Source: Xiphophorus maculatus (taxonomy: Eukaryota > Chordata > Actinopteri > Cyprinodontiformes > Poeciliidae). Taken from it: 64,000 nucleotides of DNA. Below are positions 60,518-64,000 of the stretch, in pieces (position 1 is the stretch's first letter; each line of letters begins with the position of its first letter). The notes under the pieces were generated by a model. That model ran no database searches. It was not told the DNA's origin and worked only from the letters and a program-made list of their open reading frames with translations. The position numbers and the translations under genes are program-made. The stretch covers positions 24,454,368 to 24,518,367 of the forward strand of contig NC_036458.1 in NCBI RefSeq assembly GCF_002775205.1, given 5' to 3'.

Positions 60518-60655
60518 GGTGTGGTGATGCGACTCGTGTACAAAAATCTTAGTCCTCGACACGGCCGTCACAAGTTTGAGTCCTGGCCTTTTGACCTTTG
60601 CTGTGTGTATTTACTCTTTCACACAATCCACTTTCAAATAAAGGTCAGCAGAGAC
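60518..60655 (+). mobile_element. tRNA-derived SINE, decayed
   Basis: GTTTGAGTCC near 60570 is a degenerate B box. It is followed by GGCCTTTTGACCTTTGCTGT and a CAAATAAAGG tail, the standard 3' end of a widespread fish tRNA-SINE. Not a functional tRNA, because no full cloverleaf can be drawn. Confidence 0.65.
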
Positions 60656-61960
60656 AACAATCAAACAGGAATGATCATTTTCATTGTTGCTGTTTGACCT
60701 ATTGCAGTTAATCTGCTCTTAAACATCTTCCAGGAAGGTCACTATGACCTGTTGTGTAACAGTCCTGTCACTGCACCAGTAAAGATTGTTAAACAGCGCC
60801 ACCCAGTGGTTAAGTTACTTTAACACTACTCTAAATGACATATCGGCACAGTTTTTGCCAAGTGATTTTAATTTTTTTTGTTGCCAAAATCACTTTTATT
60901 TTGTTTGTATCCAACACCATCTTTTACACACACACACACACGGTCAAACATAATTAAATAGCTTAGATAGTAAACTGTTGGGATGTGTCAACAGACTCTG
61001 AATTCAGTGTTGCTCCTCTACAGCTTCAGTCATCCTCTCAGACCTGCTGGATGTTAACTTCTTCTGTTGTCTCCAGCTGTTTTTTAGGAGAATCTTTGAG
61101 CTACTTCATCGCTTCTCTACTGTGACCTGGCTCTCCATGCAGTTGGGATACCCACAGATTACCACCAATTAGCTAGATTAAAGATGACATTTGATACTTG
61201 TATTTCTTTTCTACCTCTGTACATACTGTATATACAGTATATATATATTCTTATTCAGCACCTTGTGCTTATGTTAAATGCATTTGAGTATCTGTACTGA
61301 AATGCAAAGGATAATAAAAATTGATCACAAAAAAAGATGACATTTGTTCATTGACAGAACAGAAAGCAACAGCACACGTGGACTGCATGAGCTTTGTGTG
61401 CTGGTACATAACAGCTGTCACCTTACAGGAAACATCTTTGCACCAGTCTCCTACTGTCCATGTGTTTACTTCCTGCACAATGTCATTGGGTCTAATATCT
61501 TTGGTTGTGTTTTTTGACCAGGTCACTCTCGGAAAGAGGTTTTTGAACTCATTAAGTTATTTTCCTGATTAAATATAGGACACATACATTTGGATCTTCA
61601 GCTTTTTTTTTTGCTGCCATATTTGTAATAATAATAATAATAATCCTCCCAGAAAGTGGCTTGCCAGCTGCAAAGCTAATTTCTATACAGTTTAGTTATC
61701 AGAGGACATCCTGAAAGTTCTCTGCAGATCAGAACATGAACCATGTCTGATGCTACATATGCTAGGCTAAGTTTAAATTCTTCATTTGCCCTTTACATTT
61801 CTCAGCAAATTATGCATTCTCAACATTAATGTGTGTAATTCCTAATCATTACCATGATTAATCAAACTAATCATTACCATGTTTGATCCTCTAATTCTAG
61901 AGTCACATAAAGGAGTTAGGAATTCCAACTGCAGGTCATCAAATCAAACATCAACACATA
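60656..61960. other. Region without a recognised gene
   Basis: Contains a short CA run near 60926 and a (TAA)n run near 61626. No coding exon was recognised. Confidence 0.4.
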
Positions 61961-64000
61961 CAAGTACTTTTTAATTTATTTACACAATTTTAAAATACAC
62001 AAATACAGTGGCATTACAACTGAAGAGCAGAAGTATTAAGATGGGAGTGAAAGGAAAAAGAAAATCCCATGAATCCACAATATAAGATGTGGGGCCTGAA
62101 TCCAGAACACACCTACAAGCTTTTAGAACTGGTGGTGACAGAATGAGAACCGCGACAGAAAACCCAATCCATGGAAACGTGTACTTGCATTTATCATAGC
62201 CATCATCAGTGAGACATACGAGTTATTCTATCGCTTTAGTTGTTTTTCCAAGTCAACAAATGAAATACATTTTCCAAGAAAAGAAAAGGTTCCTTCAGAG
62301 GAACCCTAATGTAGTGAAGCATTCCCAGTCCCTCTATCAACAGCTCGCCCAGAAGCCTACAGCAGCTCACCAGGACGTGATAAACAGGCGCATCCTATAC
62401 ACAACAACAGAACCAAGGAACATGTACAAGTTACAACTACAACCCATTCCCGCATCGACTACAGAAAATTTCCTACAAACACTTCTCATCAGTCTATCAC
62501 ATCAAGGAGTTCCTACTTTAGATCAGATCCCCAGGAGGAGCCTGAAGGCCGGGGCCACCTTCCACTACGTAGCACTCAGTCCACAGCTCCTAAAACCGCC
62601 TCTGCTTCCAGAATGCTGGCCTTGAAGCAAAACCCGTCCATTTTCTATGTAAACAGGAGAGTGGAGCCATCTGACGCAGCACGCTCTGCAGAATTTGATT
62701 CTGAACCATCAAGTACCGCAGTGTCATCAAATCATTTATGACACATGAAACCATGAAAAAAGTTTACCCAGTCGGGTTTAAACCTGACTGAAACATTTAA
62801 GACGTTCTTTATGGTAATCAACACTATTCTCATCAGCAAAGTCAAATATGTACATTAAGATACGGGTTAATTAGTAGTGTCACATACTGAAACCGCTTTT
62901 TATAAGAACTTCAAATTAATTTAGTTGGACATTATCAACTAAAACTGTTCCTCCACCAGATCCTGAAAACAGGGAGAAAAGATCCGGTGGTTCATGTTTC
63001 TCATACTTTCCCCAACACATTGCACTGCTTAAAGTTTCTGTGAGATCAGCTACAGCAGAGTGAAAACAAGGGTCCAAAGTCCTGAAAAACTGTCCTTTCA
63101 AACCGCTTCTGATGGGGAAGTTTATCTAGAAAATGGACAAGTTGTGCTTTGGAGAGATGAAAAAAGGTGTTTGGACTCAGGGTGGAAGCAGAGGGACACG
63201 AGGTCCAAGGATCAGGCTGAAGATGCTGTGGACGTAAAAGCTTACAAAAATGTTTACTTTCATATATATATTTATATAAAAAGAAATCGACATGTTTATC
63301 CCACCTGTGAGCATGGAAACCCCTAGGACACAACCACACAAAAACACACGAAAGCCACGTCACTATGCACTAGTGTCAGAAAGAAAGAAGTTTGGTGTGG
63401 ACAGACTGAGCTCCTGACTCACTCTTCCATTCACAGCTTTTCCCACGCCACTCACAACCTGAACACTAACTAAATGTGCTGCATGTTTACCATATTCCAA
63501 CAGACCTGAGGACATGGACACAACTCGTACAACAGCCTCCTTCCCCATCTTATTCTACCTAAACATCTCATTCACATCAAAAGAAGTAAATAAGGAGGTG
63601 TGGACTGCGGGGTTCAAAGTATTTTACACGACACAGAGTTTAGGCACTCTGCCATGATGGAGCGACTCTCCATCTGACCGAAATCAAATTAATCCAACAG
63701 GTTAACATTGAACAAACGCTGCATTCCCCGTTTTCATGCTGATCAGCTGGTGTTGATGTTTTTTTTTTTGTTAAAAAGATTAAAAACAACTAAAATCAAA
63801 AGTTGGGAGAAAAAAAAACATTAGGCCAGAGAAAAGTGAATCAATGGCTTCATCAACAGCAGGGAGGAGGAGGAGTTTTCACATCTTCCACAAGCGAGGA
63901 AGAAGGGTTGATGTGGCTTCAACTTCGCCAAGATGGTTGTTAAGGCAACCAAACTGGTCTCCACCTGCCAGTCTCTCTCTCCATCTCTCACACACACACA
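61961..64000 (-). other. Possible 3' UTR of a minus-strand gene lying to the right
   Basis: Unlike its surroundings, this stretch is repeat-poor and mixed in composition. Read on the minus strand, TAAATAAATTAAAAAG near 61968-61983 could serve as a poly(A) signal at its downstream end. The ORF at 62209-62625 on the opposite strand has no recognised domain. The neighbouring gene was not identified; a casein kinase 1 delta gene would fit the human 17q25 order but is not seen. Confidence 0.25.

Noticed and set aside
60518-60655. tRNA gene
   Set aside because: B-box-like sequence is degenerate and no cloverleaf can be drawn; the AAATAAAGG tail marks a SINE.
62209-62625. 138-codon plus-strand ORF
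   Set aside because: No recognisable domain and no spliced partner; its strand is opposite to the inferred transcript.

Overview
The window is vertebrate nuclear DNA, almost certainly from a percomorph teleost. It holds intron-rich genes with GT-AG junctions, long AT-rich introns, many microsatellites and fish-type transposable elements. All exon boundaries were derived by hand from splice signals, reading phase and remembered protein families; no alignment was run.

Layout. (1) 480-12513, minus: thirteen coding exons of cln3 (battenin, lysosomal membrane protein). The last ~80 codons lie beyond the left edge. A CLEAR-like E-box sits about 220 bp upstream of its ATG. (2) 14421-22619, plus: a tandem pair of five-exon trypsin-fold (S1) genes. 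Both are complete, with signal peptides and TATA promoters, and both have lost catalytic His and Ser, so they look like secreted pseudoproteases. Their promoter, exon 1 and exon 2 are nearly identical while exons 4-5 are strongly diverged. (3) 22620-26674: gene-free, with mobile-element remnants. (4) 26675-33162, minus: dus1l (tRNA-dihydrouridine synthase), 13 coding exons, 491 codons; a 5' untranslated exon probably lies near 34.7 kb. (5) 34.9-39.5 kb: gene-free, with a Tc1 remnant and a MITE. (6) 39566-50719, minus: slc16a3 (MCT4 lactate/H+ symporter), five coding exons, 504 codons; a candidate non-coding first exon lies in the CpG-richer stretch near 57.2-57.6 kb. (7) 57.6-64 kb: no recognised coding exon; nested LINE tails, a SINE, and possibly the 3' UTR of a minus-strand gene to the right.

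The introns carry Tc1/mariner, hAT and TTAA-type MITEs, LINE tails, a solo LTR, a decayed BEL/Pao gag, a composite TIR element present twice, and an 18-bp minisatellite. The main genes are unrelated housekeeping functions (lysosome, tRNA modification, lactate export) and form no pathway. The most notable signals are the dead protease pair with its gene-conversion-like mosaic, a perfect 224-bp inverted MITE pair in the dus1l 5' intron, and two splice acceptors preceded at close range by long dinucleotide repeats.
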